Assembly (NCBI GenBank): GCA_036268995.1
Contig: DATATB010000062.1
Coordinates: 51,909 to 115,908, forward strand
Direction: 5' to 3'
Source: DATATB01 sp036268995
GTDB lineage: Bacteria; Planctomycetota; Planctomycetia; Pirellulales; PNKZ01
Length of the DNA stretch: 64,000 bases
In this document: positions 43,972 to 53,667 of the stretch, piece by piece
Layout of the letters: each line of letters starts with the position of its first letter
Position numbering within the stretch: the stretch's first letter is position 1
Notes under the pieces: generated by a model
What the model saw: the letters and a program-made list of their open reading frames with translations, nothing else
Database searches by the model: none
Told to the model about the DNA's origin: nothing
Translations under genes and position numbers: made by a program

Positions 43972-45205
43972 TCAGGTGTCAATGCGTCGCATCGCTTGCC
44001 TGACAGGCTGCCTGTCTGCCGTTGTCGCGTTCGCCGGCGCCGATTGGGCCGAGTTTCGCGGTCCCCGCGGCTCGAGCATCGCCCAGCAGAGCCATCCGCC
44101 GGTCGAATGGGATGCCGCATCGGGACTGAATGTCGCCTGGAAGGCCGCCTTGCCGGGCCGCGGGCGTTCCGGGCCGATCGTGGTTGGCCGCCGTGTTTTT
44201 ATCACCGCGTCCGGCGGCGAGCCCGAGAACCGATTGTACGTCGTGTGCATCGCGGCCGATTCGGGCCGGCAACTCTGGCAGCGAGAATTTCGGGCCACCG
44301 GCCGCACGCAGTGTCATCCCTCCAGCGCGGTCGCGGCTCCGACCCCGGCCAGCGACGGCCAGCACGTCTTTGCGTTTTATTCTTCCAACGACGTGGCTTG
44401 CTTGGACCTGGACGGAAACCTGATCTGGTATCGCGGCCTGGCTTACGATTATCCCGACGCGGGAAACGACGTGGGCATGTCCAGCTCGCCGGTCGTGTCG
44501 GGCGCGAGCGTGATCGTGCAGATCGAGGGGCAGGGCGATTCGTTCGTGGCTGCGCTCGATCGGGCAACCGGAGAAACGCGCTGGCGGCTTGAACGCCCGC
44601 GCGTGCGCGGAGCGTGGTCGTCGCCGACGATTGCCGCCGGCCAGGACCGGAAGGAAGTCCTCGTCGTGCAGGATCCGGAGGGTTGCACGGGATACGACCC
44701 GGCCACGGGCAAGCGGCTGTGGACCTACGATCGCACGTGCGACGATATTCCCTCGCCGCTCGCGATCGACGACAAGGTGTTTGTGCCGTCCGAAGGTTTG
44801 ACCGCCCTCAAGCGCCCGGCAACCAGCGCCAACGCCGAAGTCTTATGGCAATCCAGCAAGCTGGCCGTCGGCAATGGCAGTCCGGTCGTGTCTGGCGACC
44901 GGGTGTTCGCACTCAATCGGGCCAGTGCCCTGACGTGCGGCTCGACCACGGATGGCGAAGTCCTGTGGCGGCTGCGTTTGACCGGCCGGTTTTGGACGAC
45001 GCCGCTTTTGGCCGGCGGGCATCTCTACTGTATCAACCAGGAAGGATTGACCAGCGTGGTGCGCGTGGACGGCGACAAGGGCGAGGTCGTGGCGAAAAAC
45101 AAGCTCGGCGAAATGGTGTACGCCTCGCCCGCCGCGGCCGGCGACGCCATCTATTTTCGCAGCGACCAGCACTTATGGAAAATTGCTGGCACCGCCGGCC
45201 CGTGA
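43961..45205 (+). CDS. Secreted PQQ-like beta-propeller protein
   Basis: A 414-residue exported protein. Signal peptide about 8-27; the mature start ADWAEFRGPRGSS is the standard opening of planctomycete PQQ-binding-like (outer-membrane BamB-type) propellers. Blades carry the Trp-docking phrases GRQLWQREF, NLIWYRGL, GKRLWTYDR and GEVLWRLRLTG. A PQQ cofactor is not demonstrated; many members are structural. The ATG at 43961 overlaps the previous gene's end by 11 bases, implying coupled translation. Confidence 0.9.
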   Translation: MKSNQVSMRRIACLTGCLSAVVAFAGADWAEFRGPRGSSIAQQSHPPVEWDAASGLNVAWKAALPGRGRSGPIVVGRRVFITASGGEPENRLYVVCIAADSGRQLWQREFRATGRTQCHPSSAVAAPTPASDGQHVFAFYSSNDVACLDLDGNLIWYRGLAYDYPDAGNDVGMSSSPVVSGASVIVQIEGQGDSFVAALDRATGETRWRLERPRVRGAWSSPTIAAGQDRKEVLVVQDPEGCTGYDPATGKRLWTYDRTCDDIPSPLAIDDKVFVPSEGLTALKRPATSANAEVLWQSSKLAVGNGSPVVSGDRVFALNRASALTCGSTTDGEVLWRLRLTGRFWTTPLLAGGHLYCINQEGLTSVVRVDGDKGEVVAKNKLGEMVYASPAAAGDAIYFRSDQHLWKIAGTAGP

Positions 45206-45316
45206 GCGTGCCGGCTCGCTCGGCGCACTTGGCACCGCACGCCCGGGTCGATATAACGCATAAGCCCAATTTGATGGATTTGCCCGCCCTGCCTGCCTCG
45301 ACCGAAGGAGATGGTC

Positions 45317-46723
45317 GTGTCGCTGCCCTCTTCCCACCCTCGTCAGCCAGTCATGAGCATCCCTCGGCGTGAGCTGCTGCAAGTCGGCTATTCGGGGTTG
45401 CTCGGGATGGGCTTGACCGGGTGGTTGGCGCGAAAGGCTCGGGCCAAGGAAGCGATGCCCGACTCGCAGCGACCGGCTCGGCCGCCAAAGTCCGTGATCC
45501 TGGTGTTCCTCACCGGCGCGCCTAGCCATCACGACACGTTCGATATGAAGCCCGAGGCGCCGGCCGAAATCCGCGGCGACTTTCAGTCGATTGCCACCAG
45601 CGTGCCGGGACTGTACGTCTGCGAGCACCTGCCAAAGCTGGCCGCGCGGGCCGAGCACTACGCCGTCGTGCGCACGCTGGCGCATGGCGAAAACAACCAT
45701 CTGATGGCCACGCACATGCTGCTGACCGGCCACTCGCAGCCGGGCGCTTTTTTCGACAAGATCGCGTCGCGTGATGATTGGCCTAGCTACTCGGCGGCGC
45801 TAAATTACCTGCGGCCGCGGCATGATCCCCTTCCCAGCGGCGTCAACTTGCCGACCTTCCTGGCAGCAGGCTCGCTCACCTGGCCAGGGCAGCATGCCGG
45901 GCTGCTGGGCGCGATGCACGATCCTTGGCAAATCACGGCCGATCCCAACGCGGCCGACTTCCGCGTCGATAGCGTACACCTGGCGCCGGGAATCAGCATC
46001 GACCGATTCCAACAGCGGCGAGATTTGCTCGACCAGGTCAACCGCCGCCAACGGCAATTGGCCGACGCGGTGGAGCACCGGAACCTCACAGAACAGCAAC
46101 GCCTGGCCTTTTCGCTGTTGGCATCCAGCAGCATTACGCAGGCATTCGAGATCGACCGCGAGCCGGCCGCCGTGCGCGACCGCTACGGGCGCGACACGCT
46201 CGGTCAATCGCTGCTGCTGGCCCGGCGGCTGACGGAGGTGGGAGTGCCGATCGTGCAAGTGAACGTCGGCCGCGCCCAGGTTTGGGATCACCACAGCAAC
46301 ATCTTTCCGAAGCTCAAGGAACTGCTGCCGCCGCTGGATCACGGCGTTTCGGCCTTGCTGGACGACCTGGCGGGCTCAGGCCGGCTCGACGACACGCTGG
46401 TGCTGTTGCTCGGCGAGTTCGGCCGCACGCCCAAAGTCAAGACGCAGCCCGGCAGCGGGTCGCCGGGCCGCGATCATTGGGGCAACTGTTTCTTCGGCCT
46501 CTTTGCCGGGGGCGGCGTGCAGGGCGGGCAGGTGATCGGCAAATCAGACAAGATCGGCGCCTATCCACTGACTAATCCCTACTCGGCCGACGACGTCGGC
46601 GCGACGGTTTATCACGTGCTCGGCATTGATCCGGCTTCGGAGATTCGCGATCGACTGAATCGCCCGCTGCGACTGAATCAGGGGCGCTGGATCGAGCCGC
46701 TTTTCACCGGCCGGGCAACCTGA
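45317..46723 (+). CDS. Tat-exported DUF1501 protein
   Basis: A protein of about 468 residues from the DUF1501 family, distantly related to the alkaline phosphatase/sulfatase fold and abundant in Planctomycetes. A Tat-type leader (PRRELLQVGYSGLLGMGLTG) is followed by FLTGAPSHHDTFDMKPEAP, GENNHLMATHMLLTGH, WDHHSNIFPKLKELLPPLD and GEFGRTPKVK plus GRDHWGNCF, the family's conserved metal-site-like blocks. GTG 45317 lies 6 bases after AAGGAG and is preferred; ATG 45311 touches that site, and ATG 45353 starts directly at the Tat motif. Partner genes (DUF1549/DUF1553) are not adjacent here. Confidence 0.9.
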   Translation: MSLPSSHPRQPVMSIPRRELLQVGYSGLLGMGLTGWLARKARAKEAMPDSQRPARPPKSVILVFLTGAPSHHDTFDMKPEAPAEIRGDFQSIATSVPGLYVCEHLPKLAARAEHYAVVRTLAHGENNHLMATHMLLTGHSQPGAFFDKIASRDDWPSYSAALNYLRPRHDPLPSGVNLPTFLAAGSLTWPGQHAGLLGAMHDPWQITADPNAADFRVDSVHLAPGISIDRFQQRRDLLDQVNRRQRQLADAVEHRNLTEQQRLAFSLLASSSITQAFEIDREPAAVRDRYGRDTLGQSLLLARRLTEVGVPIVQVNVGRAQVWDHHSNIFPKLKELLPPLDHGVSALLDDLAGSGRLDDTLVLLLGEFGRTPKVKTQPGSGSPGRDHWGNCFFGLFAGGGVQGGQVIGKSDKIGAYPLTNPYSADDVGATVYHVLGIDPASEIRDRLNRPLRLNQGRWIEPLFTGRAT

Positions 46724-46734
46724 AAATCTCGCCC

Positions 46735-46769
46735 AAAGTAGCAGGCACATTCGGTGTGCCCGCTGCTTT
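46735..46769. terminator. Hairpin between two convergent genes
   Basis: A long imperfect hairpin: AAAGTAGC (46735-46742) pairs with GCTGCTTT (46762-46769) through one G-T wobble, and the inner part GGCACA pairs with TGTGCC. It occupies the 44-base gap between the DUF1501 stop (46723) and the minus-strand hydrolase stop at 46768. Its A-rich and T-rich ends suit bidirectional termination. Confidence 0.55.
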
Positions 46770-48858
46770 ACGCGGCGCCGGTCGTGTTCGGCCCCTCCGC
46801 TCCGCGCGGAGCGATCAGCTTCAACTGCTTGGCCGCCAGCTCGCGATAGACGTCTGTCAGATCGAATCGCTCGAGCACGCCCGGCACGAACGACGACGGC
46901 GGCCACTGATAGATCTCGGCCGAAGCCACTTCGGTATACGACGTCATAGCGTGCTTGAGCGTGACCCGCGCCACTGTGTCGTGAAGCAGGGCGGCAAACG
47001 CCGCCGGCACCGCGCCGTAGCCCTTGGCCACCAGGTGGATGCCCGAATGGCCGAAGCTGCCGATCCAATCGAGCACGCAGAGAATGTCGTGCGCGCGCCG
47101 GCCCACGTAGGGACGGGCGAGCATGAGCGCATGCGCGGCGTAGAAATAGTCGCAGCCGTAGCGCGAGCGATACGAGTTTTCGCCGCACGTGTTGGGACGC
47201 GATTCGCCCAGCCCACGGACGTCGCACGTGTAGAGCGTGGCCTGCGGCTCGCTGTCGAGCGTCGCGCGCACCAGCGGTTCGCTGTGCAGCTCGGCATCGC
47301 TCGAATCGTGGGCCACGTACAGAATCGCCGGATTGGTTTGTTTCGGCGGCCGGGCATGGTGGATTTCCTGGCTCAGGCGATAGACGATGGCCAGGATGCC
47401 CGGCTCGGTCTCGATGTTGTAGATCGATGCAAACGGCAGCGGATAGTCGCGCCCCTTCCGCGGCCGCAGGATGCGATAGTCGGGCGGCCCATTGCGGGCC
47501 GGCAACTGTAAGAGGCTGGCCACATCCTTCTTAAGTGCGGGCCCGTCCAGGATAGAACGCGTGGCCGCAAGCTCTTCGGCCTTTTCGCGAGTAAACGCAT
47601 ACACCGGGCGGCTCTTCAACTCCACGACCTGGCCGGTCTGCGTACACCACAGTGTCTGATCGTCTTCGAGCTTGAGTTGCGGCTCGGTCGATGAAGTGCC
47701 GCGGCCCGTGGCCCGATTGAAGCAGCCGTACATCGCCTCGCGCGCGTCGCGATCGTAACCGTGTGGTCCCGGGCCGATGTGCATGGTCACATTGTCCGGA
47801 TGGCCCAGCAGGGTATAGAGGCGTTTCAGCCAGGCAAAAGCTTGGATCGTGCCGCGGACATCAAAGTTGTCGAGCTCCTGCGGCAACAAGACGACCGGGC
47901 CCGGCGCCATGGCCGCCAGGAAGTCGGCCTCTTCCAAGCCGCTTGCCAGGCAGCCCGGCGGGCATTGCTCGGGATCGGACGACAATTCGTTTTCCAGATT
48001 GCGGCGGAACGTGGTCAGAAAACTGCTGGGGGCCGCCATCGTAAAGCGGCGATCAACTCCGGCCAGCCACGTCGTCATCGTTCCACCGCCCGAGCTGCCC
48101 GTGACGCCGATGTGCCTGGCATCGACCTCCGGCCGGGTCAGCAGATAATCGAGGGCCCGAATTCCGTCCCAGGCTTCCCAGGTCCCGAAAAACTCGCCGA
48201 CCAACAGTTGCTGATTGCCGAGCATCGTGTGTTCGGCCGAGCCGAAGCCAATCCGCGGCTTGAGGTTTTCGTCGGGCAATTGCAACCGTTCGCCTTGGCC
48301 GATCGGGTCGAAAATCAGCACCACGTAGCCTTGTTTGGCCAGACCCTGGCTGAACGATTGATAATGGTTCCAGGCCTTGCCATTGTTCGAATGGCCGCAC
48401 ACGCCGACCACGCCCGGCGCCGGAAACTTGGCAGCTTTGGGAACGTACAAATTCGCCGTCACAAAAAATTGCGGGCGGCTTTCGAAGATGATTTTTTCGA
48501 TGCGGTAATCTTCGCGTTCCAGCGTCCCGGTGATACGCGGCTTGAGCGGGGTGCGCTCGGGCCAGGGCCCAAAGCAGTCTTGGATCTTCTGACGGACTTC
48601 TTGGACATAGCTTTCGGCGTCGGCCTTCGTCTTCAAATTGGCTTGCCGCTCCAGCGCCTGCCGCTGGGCCGCGGCGACCTCGCGAATGTAGTAATCCTGC
48701 AACATCCGTGGATAACCATTCAGCGGCGCGTACGTCGCCGGGCGCGTTTCTGCGGCCAGCAGATCGAGCAATCGGCACGAACCCATCGTGCCGACGGCTC
48801 CCAACGCGACAGACGACGTTTGCATCCAGCGGCGGCGCGAGAATCTGGCGGCAGGCAT
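46768..48858 (-). CDS. Exported tandem alpha/beta-hydrolase, second domain degenerate
   Basis: A 696-residue exported protein. Tat-like leader SRRRWMQTSSVALGAVG. Residues about 110-400 form an alpha/beta-hydrolase of the acetyl-xylan-esterase kind: VVGVCGHSNNGKAW, LIFDPIGQGER and the nucleophile elbow GVTGSSGGGT (Ser256). Residues about 480-690 repeat the fold (ILYVAHDSSDAEL, LYTCDVRGLGESRP) but the elbow reads LVAKGYGAVPA, with Tyr where the Ser should be, so this half is probably inactive. Substrates may be acylated polysaccharides; this is inference. The ATG at 48858 is preferred to the open frame beyond it, which is unrelated sequence. Confidence 0.85.
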   Translation of the reverse strand: MPAARFSRRRWMQTSSVALGAVGTMGSCRLLDLLAAETRPATYAPLNGYPRMLQDYYIREVAAAQRQALERQANLKTKADAESYVQEVRQKIQDCFGPWPERTPLKPRITGTLEREDYRIEKIIFESRPQFFVTANLYVPKAAKFPAPGVVGVCGHSNNGKAWNHYQSFSQGLAKQGYVVLIFDPIGQGERLQLPDENLKPRIGFGSAEHTMLGNQQLLVGEFFGTWEAWDGIRALDYLLTRPEVDARHIGVTGSSGGGTMTTWLAGVDRRFTMAAPSSFLTTFRRNLENELSSDPEQCPPGCLASGLEEADFLAAMAPGPVVLLPQELDNFDVRGTIQAFAWLKRLYTLLGHPDNVTMHIGPGPHGYDRDAREAMYGCFNRATGRGTSSTEPQLKLEDDQTLWCTQTGQVVELKSRPVYAFTREKAEELAATRSILDGPALKKDVASLLQLPARNGPPDYRILRPRKGRDYPLPFASIYNIETEPGILAIVYRLSQEIHHARPPKQTNPAILYVAHDSSDAELHSEPLVRATLDSEPQATLYTCDVRGLGESRPNTCGENSYRSRYGCDYFYAAHALMLARPYVGRRAHDILCVLDWIGSFGHSGIHLVAKGYGAVPAAFAALLHDTVARVTLKHAMTSYTEVASAEIYQWPPSSFVPGVLERFDLTDVYRELAAKQLKLIAPRGAEGPNTTGAA

Positions 48859-49000
48859 AAGGCGTGGCTCCGCGAAACAGGTGGGAAGCGCGCGGCAGGG
48901 CGAAGCAATCGCTGCATTGTGCTGCGCCGTCAGGCCACCTGCAAGCATTCGGCCTCGGCGAACGCCTAAAGACTGAATCGCTGGCCGAGTGGCGTTTCTT

Positions 49001-49330
49001 TCACCTTCCGAGCCAATATTCGTAGACCTTTGCCAACTGTTCCTTATAAGCCCTGACATGGTCGAGATTATTCGGATCGACTGCAACGCCTGTGTCGCCG
49101 CTACCGGAGGTGTTGAAACGCCCAAACCCAGTTTTCGCATAGACGACGACTAGCGTAATATCCGGGCGCCCAGCTTGTGTCTCTTCGTGATAAATCTCCT
49201 TTAGGTACGGCCCCACTTCCTGCGCGCTAATCCCAAGATGCACGCCAAGGGCGCCGTAGGTAATGCGGTCCCCGCCAGCAGCCGTTTCCCGCAGCTTTTC
49301 TTTACATTTGCCGAGCTCTGGAATGTCCAT
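49001..49330 (-). CDS. Conserved-looking small protein, 109 residues, winged-helix-like start
   Basis: I do not know a name for this family. The first half could be a small winged helix (DRITYGALGVHLGISAQEVG), followed by a beta segment, AGRPDITLVVVYAKTGFGRFN, and a last helix rich in Tyr and Lys (DHVRAYKEQLAKVYEYWLGR). The middle phrase of the form GRPxxTxVVVxxxTGFG recalls uncharacterised bacterial proteins in which it forms a sheet after a helical domain. It stands alone between two hydrolase genes. Base composition is a little lower in GC than the neighbours. Confidence 0.75.
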   Translation of the reverse strand: MDIPELGKCKEKLRETAAGGDRITYGALGVHLGISAQEVGPYLKEIYHEETQAGRPDITLVVVYAKTGFGRFNTSGSGDTGVAVDPNNLDHVRAYKEQLAKVYEYWLGR

Positions 49331-49388
49331 GCGTCATCATCCTGGTGGCAGCATTCAAGTTTGTAGGAGCGCCTCGCGAGTCGTGTCG

Positions 49389-50639
49389 CTACTCGGTCGG
49401 CAATTGCTCGAGCGCGCGAATCCGCTCGGCGGCGGTTTTGCCGTTGGGGCCGTCGGGGTCGTCGGCGAGCACTTGCTTCCACAGTTCCAAGGCCCTGCCG
49501 GTCATCGGCGCACGCTCTTTGGCATATTGCGGCGGCAACGGGCCTGACGCATAAGCATCAGTCGCGCGGGCTTCGGCCACCAAGAAGCGCCGCTGCTCGG
49601 CGATGTCGTCTTGTTCCCAAGGCCGATCGGTCTTGGCATCGTATTCGAGTAGAAGCTTGTGCGCCGCTGCGGCGGCGGGCACATCCGGCCAGCGAACCGA
49701 AATGCCTTGCAACTGCATCAGGCCGGAAAACAGCGTTGGCTTTTTCGCCAGCCGTTGCTTCGCTTCGGCCAGCAGAGCGTCGGCCCACCCGGCGCGCGAG
49801 GGGGCCGCATTGCCGGTGATTCGCATGGCCGGCCATTGCTGGGCTTTGCCCCGGCGGCGCGGAGCCGCTTCTTCCAGCCAGGCAAATACCGCGGCAAGCT
49901 GTCGATCGTCGGGGATGGCGTGGCCCATGCCTGGCACGGTCCAGACCTTGGCGCGCACGCCGACGTCGACCAGCAGCGGCCCGCGCATGCGCTCAAGTTC
50001 GGCCCGATTAAAATCCTGCTCGCCGGTGACCAGGGCCACGCTCAAGCGATCCACCACGCGCTGCCGCAGCCACGATTCATCCCGCAGCTTTTCCGACCCG
50101 CAAATCGGGACCACGCCGCCAAAATACTCCGGCAGTGCAAAGGCCACGGCACACGCGATGCGGGCCCCGCCCGAGAATCCAGCCAGGTACGTGCGATCGG
50201 CGTCGATCGGCTGGCGGCGGCGGATATCGTCCAGTACATCGAGAATGATCCGCACCCGGCGGCGCATGGGACAAGCGTTGCCCGCGCCGTACGGGCTGGC
50301 AAACATCACGCCCGAGCGGGTGCAAATCGACTGCCATTGGCTCCAGCCGGCGGGCTTGTCGCTGGGCGAAATGAACAGCACCAGCGGCGCAGGCTTGCGC
50401 TTGTTCAAATTCGGCGGAACGAACAGCTCGTAGGTCTGGGCCGTGGATTCATAGCCCGGCAGCCAGTCGGCGGGCGCTCTTGGCAAACTCTGATTGGCCA
50501 GGGCGAACGTCCAATCGAGCCGCGTTTCGGCCTCGACCGCGACTTGAGGCTGGTAACCTCGCAGGGGCTCGGCGATCGCCGCCGCGACGCCCCACAGCAT
50601 TCCGACCGCCGCCAATAGCTGATACCATCCGCGGTTCAT
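49389..50639 (-). CDS. Secreted alpha/beta-hydrolase (polyhydroxybutyrate-depolymerase/esterase-like)
   Basis: A 416-residue exported hydrolase. Signal peptide about 5-27. The catalytic elbow is YLAGFSGGARIACAVAF (Ser156); the acid and base are likely in EQDFNRAELERMRG and PGMGHAIP. The oxyanion region reads PLVLFISPSDKPAGWSQW. This layout fits LpqC/PHB-depolymerase-like esterases. The last 130 residues are helical and may be a separate TPR-like module. Its ATG at 50639 overlaps the glycosidase stop (ATGA, 50639-50636), so the two genes form a coupled pair. Confidence 0.85.
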   Translation of the reverse strand: MNRGWYQLLAAVGMLWGVAAAIAEPLRGYQPQVAVEAETRLDWTFALANQSLPRAPADWLPGYESTAQTYELFVPPNLNKRKPAPLVLFISPSDKPAGWSQWQSICTRSGVMFASPYGAGNACPMRRRVRIILDVLDDIRRRQPIDADRTYLAGFSGGARIACAVAFALPEYFGGVVPICGSEKLRDESWLRQRVVDRLSVALVTGEQDFNRAELERMRGPLLVDVGVRAKVWTVPGMGHAIPDDRQLAAVFAWLEEAAPRRRGKAQQWPAMRITGNAAPSRAGWADALLAEAKQRLAKKPTLFSGLMQLQGISVRWPDVPAAAAAHKLLLEYDAKTDRPWEQDDIAEQRRFLVAEARATDAYASGPLPPQYAKERAPMTGRALELWKQVLADDPDGPNGKTAAERIRALEQLPTE

Positions 50640-52426
50640 TGGATCTCGCACACGATGGAGGTCTGATTGGGGATGGAAACGCCAAAACCATCCTCGACGA
50701 GCGATTGCCGCGTTTGCTGCGAAAGGACATCACTGCGCCGCCCGCTGCGATCGAGGATCAGGCTGACGGTAACGGGGTCTGGCAAACCGACCGTGTCGGC
50801 CAGCGGCTGCGGAATCCGCACTTGAGCGCTCAGGTCGCTGTTGGGGCGGAAGTTAGCAGCGATCAGCAACAGTCGTCCCGAACCGCTGGCGAAGCGCGCG
50901 AACGTATACAGATCGTCGGGGCAATCGGAGAATTGGCTGCTGCGATTAAAATATTTGAGCCCCCAGTAGCCGCTGGCAACAACCGCGGAGTCCTGGCAAA
51001 GGGCGAGCAAATCGGCATAGAAGTGACGCAGGGCTTGCTGATCGGCCGCGAGCAGGCCGCCGTCGTAGGCGTGTCCGTTCACCCATTTGACGAACTCCGG
51101 CATACTCCAGTAGTCGAAAGTTGTGGTGCGGCCGGTGTCCTGGTTGAAACCCTCGACGCCCGCCCCGGGTTCGCCGACCTCTTGTCCATTGAAGACGAGC
51201 ACCGGCCCGTTGCCGAACAGAAATTGCAAAGGCGCTAACTGGTAGCCGGCCGCAGCCGAATCGAAGCCCGAGCTGCCTGGCCCCATGTTCCGCACGAGCG
51301 GCGATGCGATGCGGCGTTCGTCGTGGTTCTCCAGGTACGCCAGCCGGCCGGCTCGCTGCGCCGGCGAAAGGTGCGTGATCGTTCCGTCGTAATTGTCCTG
51401 CGAGCCGATTTGCTGATAGATGGATTTGAGCGCGTTGTACGCATCGGAGTGGTAGAAGGCATCGAACCCGGCCGAAATCAGATCGTCCAGGTTCGAGACT
51501 GGAATCGGCCCGCCGCCGTTCGGATACGACTCCGCCAGAAACAGGCTGGCCGGGTTTCGAGTGCGCGCCTTGCGCAGCAGATAGGTCCACGCATCGAGCG
51601 GAACGTAGTAAGCCATGTCGCAGCGAAAGCCGTCGACGCCCTGGTTCTGCCAATAGGCCAGGATCTGGTCCATCAGTTGCCAGGTTCGCGGGTGCGGGGA
51701 ATAGTCGCCGATGAAGGTCGTGAAGTCAAATCCATAGTTGAGCTTCACGGTTTCGTACCAATCGCCGGCCGATGGACTGGCGCTGGTTGAATTGCTGCCG
51801 GTCGCTTTGGCCGTATGTGCTGGGCTGCCGTCTTCGGGCGGAAATCGGCCGTCGAAGACGACGCCCGGCGGAGCCCAATGGGGATCGTGGGTCAGCCGCA
51901 ACGACTGCCCGACCAGATAAAAGAAATGGTTGTCGCGGGCGAAGAACGTGGACTGATCGTCACCGAGGCCGAAGTTGAGCTGTGGCTTGACTACCGAGTT
52001 GTAGCCGCGTGCGACGTGGTTGGGCACCAGGTCGAGCAGCACCCGCATGCCGGCGGTATGAATACGGTCGACGAGCGCCTTGAACTCCGCCATGCGCTGC
52101 CCGGCGTCGACGGCCAGGTCTGGGCAGACGTCGAAATAATCGCGCACGGCATACAGCGAGCCGGCGATCCCCTTGGTGACATCCGGATCGTCCGCGGGCA
52201 TGCCGATTGCGGAATAATCGGTCAGCGTGGCTTGCCGCAAACAGCCGGTCAGCCAGACGTGCGTGATGCCAAAAGCCTTGAGCTCGGCGAGCGCCGCCGT
52301 GCTGACGTCCGCGAACCGTCCACAGCCGTTCTGCGCCAGCGTGCCGTTGACCTGGTTCGTGACGTTCACGTTGCCGAAGTAACGCACGACCAACTGATAG
52401 ATGACGACCTTGGATGCTGCGGGCAT
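50636..52426 (-). CDS. GH13 alpha-amylase family glycosidase
   Basis: A 596-residue glycoside hydrolase family 13 enzyme acting on alpha-glucans or related sugars. The conserved regions are all present: DLVPNH (132-137), GFRCDMAYY with nucleophile Asp270, FLAESYP with acid/base Glu299 and ENHDERR with Asp369. A C-terminal beta domain follows (about 490-596). There is no signal peptide, so it should be cytoplasmic and act on stored glycogen or trehalose-like sugars; specificity cannot be read by eye. The next gene starts inside its stop codon. Confidence 0.92.
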   Translation of the reverse strand: MPAASKVVIYQLVVRYFGNVNVTNQVNGTLAQNGCGRFADVSTAALAELKAFGITHVWLTGCLRQATLTDYSAIGMPADDPDVTKGIAGSLYAVRDYFDVCPDLAVDAGQRMAEFKALVDRIHTAGMRVLLDLVPNHVARGYNSVVKPQLNFGLGDDQSTFFARDNHFFYLVGQSLRLTHDPHWAPPGVVFDGRFPPEDGSPAHTAKATGSNSTSASPSAGDWYETVKLNYGFDFTTFIGDYSPHPRTWQLMDQILAYWQNQGVDGFRCDMAYYVPLDAWTYLLRKARTRNPASLFLAESYPNGGGPIPVSNLDDLISAGFDAFYHSDAYNALKSIYQQIGSQDNYDGTITHLSPAQRAGRLAYLENHDERRIASPLVRNMGPGSSGFDSAAAGYQLAPLQFLFGNGPVLVFNGQEVGEPGAGVEGFNQDTGRTTTFDYWSMPEFVKWVNGHAYDGGLLAADQQALRHFYADLLALCQDSAVVASGYWGLKYFNRSSQFSDCPDDLYTFARFASGSGRLLLIAANFRPNSDLSAQVRIPQPLADTVGLPDPVTVSLILDRSGRRSDVLSQQTRQSLVEDGFGVSIPNQTSIVCEIQ

Positions 52427-52603
52427 AGCCCCTATTGTGGCTCAAGGAAACTCGCCGGCAAGCCGCTACCAGCCGATCGTCCAACCTCCGCTGCCGGGCA
52501 CCCTGGCGGCGGCGCTCGCGGCTGCTATCCTGGGCTACACGCGTGACGAGCGTGATTCTGTTTGAAAGCATTCGGCCAGTCGGACTGGCAAAGGAGAGCG
52601 ACG

Positions 52604-53641
52604 ATGGGCATGGAATATCGGCAACTCGGAGGCTCGGGCCTGATGGTGCCCGTGCTGAGCTTTGGAACCGGCACTTTCGGCGGCGGCAACGAACTGTTCA
52701 AAGCCTGGGGCACCACCGACGTGGCCGAGGCAACGCGGCTGGTGGATATCTGCCTCGAAGCCGGGCTGAACATGTTCGACTCGGCCGACATTTATTCCCA
52801 CGGCATGGCCGAAGAAATCCTGGGGCAGGCGATCAAAGGCCGTCGCCAGCAGGTGCTGATCTCGACCAAGGCCACGTTCCGCGCCGGGCCGGGTCCCAAC
52901 GATGTCGGCTCGTCGCGCATTCACCTCGTGCGCTCGGTCGAGGCGAGCTTGCGCCGGCTGGGCACCGACACGATCGACCTGTATCAACTGCACGGCTTCG
53001 ACGCGGTGACTCCCATCGACGAAGTCATGAGCACGCTCGCCGACCTGGTGCGAGCCGGCAAGATTCGCTACATCGGCTGCTCGAATTTTTCCGGCTGGCA
53101 CCTGATGAAGTCGCTGGCGATCTCGGAGAAATACGGCCTGCCGCGCTATGTGGCCCATCAGGCTTACTACTCGCTGGTCGGACGCGATTACGAATGGGAA
53201 CTGATGCCGCTGGCACTCGACCAGCGCGTCGGTGCGGTGGTCTGGAGCCCGCTGGGCTGGGGACGGCTCACCGGCAAGCTCCGCCGCGGGCAGCCGCTGC
53301 CCGAGACCACGCGCCTGCGCAGCCAGCTTTCCAACGACATCGGGCCGCCGGTGGCCGACGATTATGTCTTTCGCGTCGTTGACGCGATCGACGAGGTGGC
53401 CAAAGAGACGGACAAAACGGTGCCGCAAATCGCGCTCAACTGGCTGCTGCAGCGCCCCTCGGTGGCCACGGTCATCGTCGGCGCGCGCAACGAGCAGCAG
53501 TTGCGTCAGAACCTGGGCGCGCTGGGGTGGCGTCTGACGCCAGAGCAGATCGCCAAACTTGATGCCGCCAGCGCCACGACCCTGGCCTATCCCTACTGGC
53601 ACCAGCGCGGCTTTGTCGAGCGCAATCCGCCACCGGTTTGA
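52604..53641 (+). CDS. Aldo/keto reductase
   Basis: A 345-residue NADPH-dependent reductase. It shows the family TIM-barrel blocks: catalytic Asp/Tyr in FDSADIYSHGMAEEILG, Lys in LISTKATF, His in YQLHGFD, then IRYIGCSNFSGWHL and the cofactor-binding end VIVGARNEQQLRQNLGAL. All four catalytic residues are present. The ATG at 52604 has AGGAG at a good distance; the open frame from 52562 has no ribosome site. It is divergent from the GH13 gene and convergent with the coiled-coil gene. The physiological substrate is unknown. Confidence 0.94.
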   Translation: MGMEYRQLGGSGLMVPVLSFGTGTFGGGNELFKAWGTTDVAEATRLVDICLEAGLNMFDSADIYSHGMAEEILGQAIKGRRQQVLISTKATFRAGPGPNDVGSSRIHLVRSVEASLRRLGTDTIDLYQLHGFDAVTPIDEVMSTLADLVRAGKIRYIGCSNFSGWHLMKSLAISEKYGLPRYVAHQAYYSLVGRDYEWELMPLALDQRVGAVVWSPLGWGRLTGKLRRGQPLPETTRLRSQLSNDIGPPVADDYVFRVVDAIDEVAKETDKTVPQIALNWLLQRPSVATVIVGARNEQQLRQNLGALGWRLTPEQIAKLDAASATTLAYPYWHQRGFVERNPPPV

Positions 53642-53667
53642 AGTGGCGGTGCCGATGGGCGAGCTGG

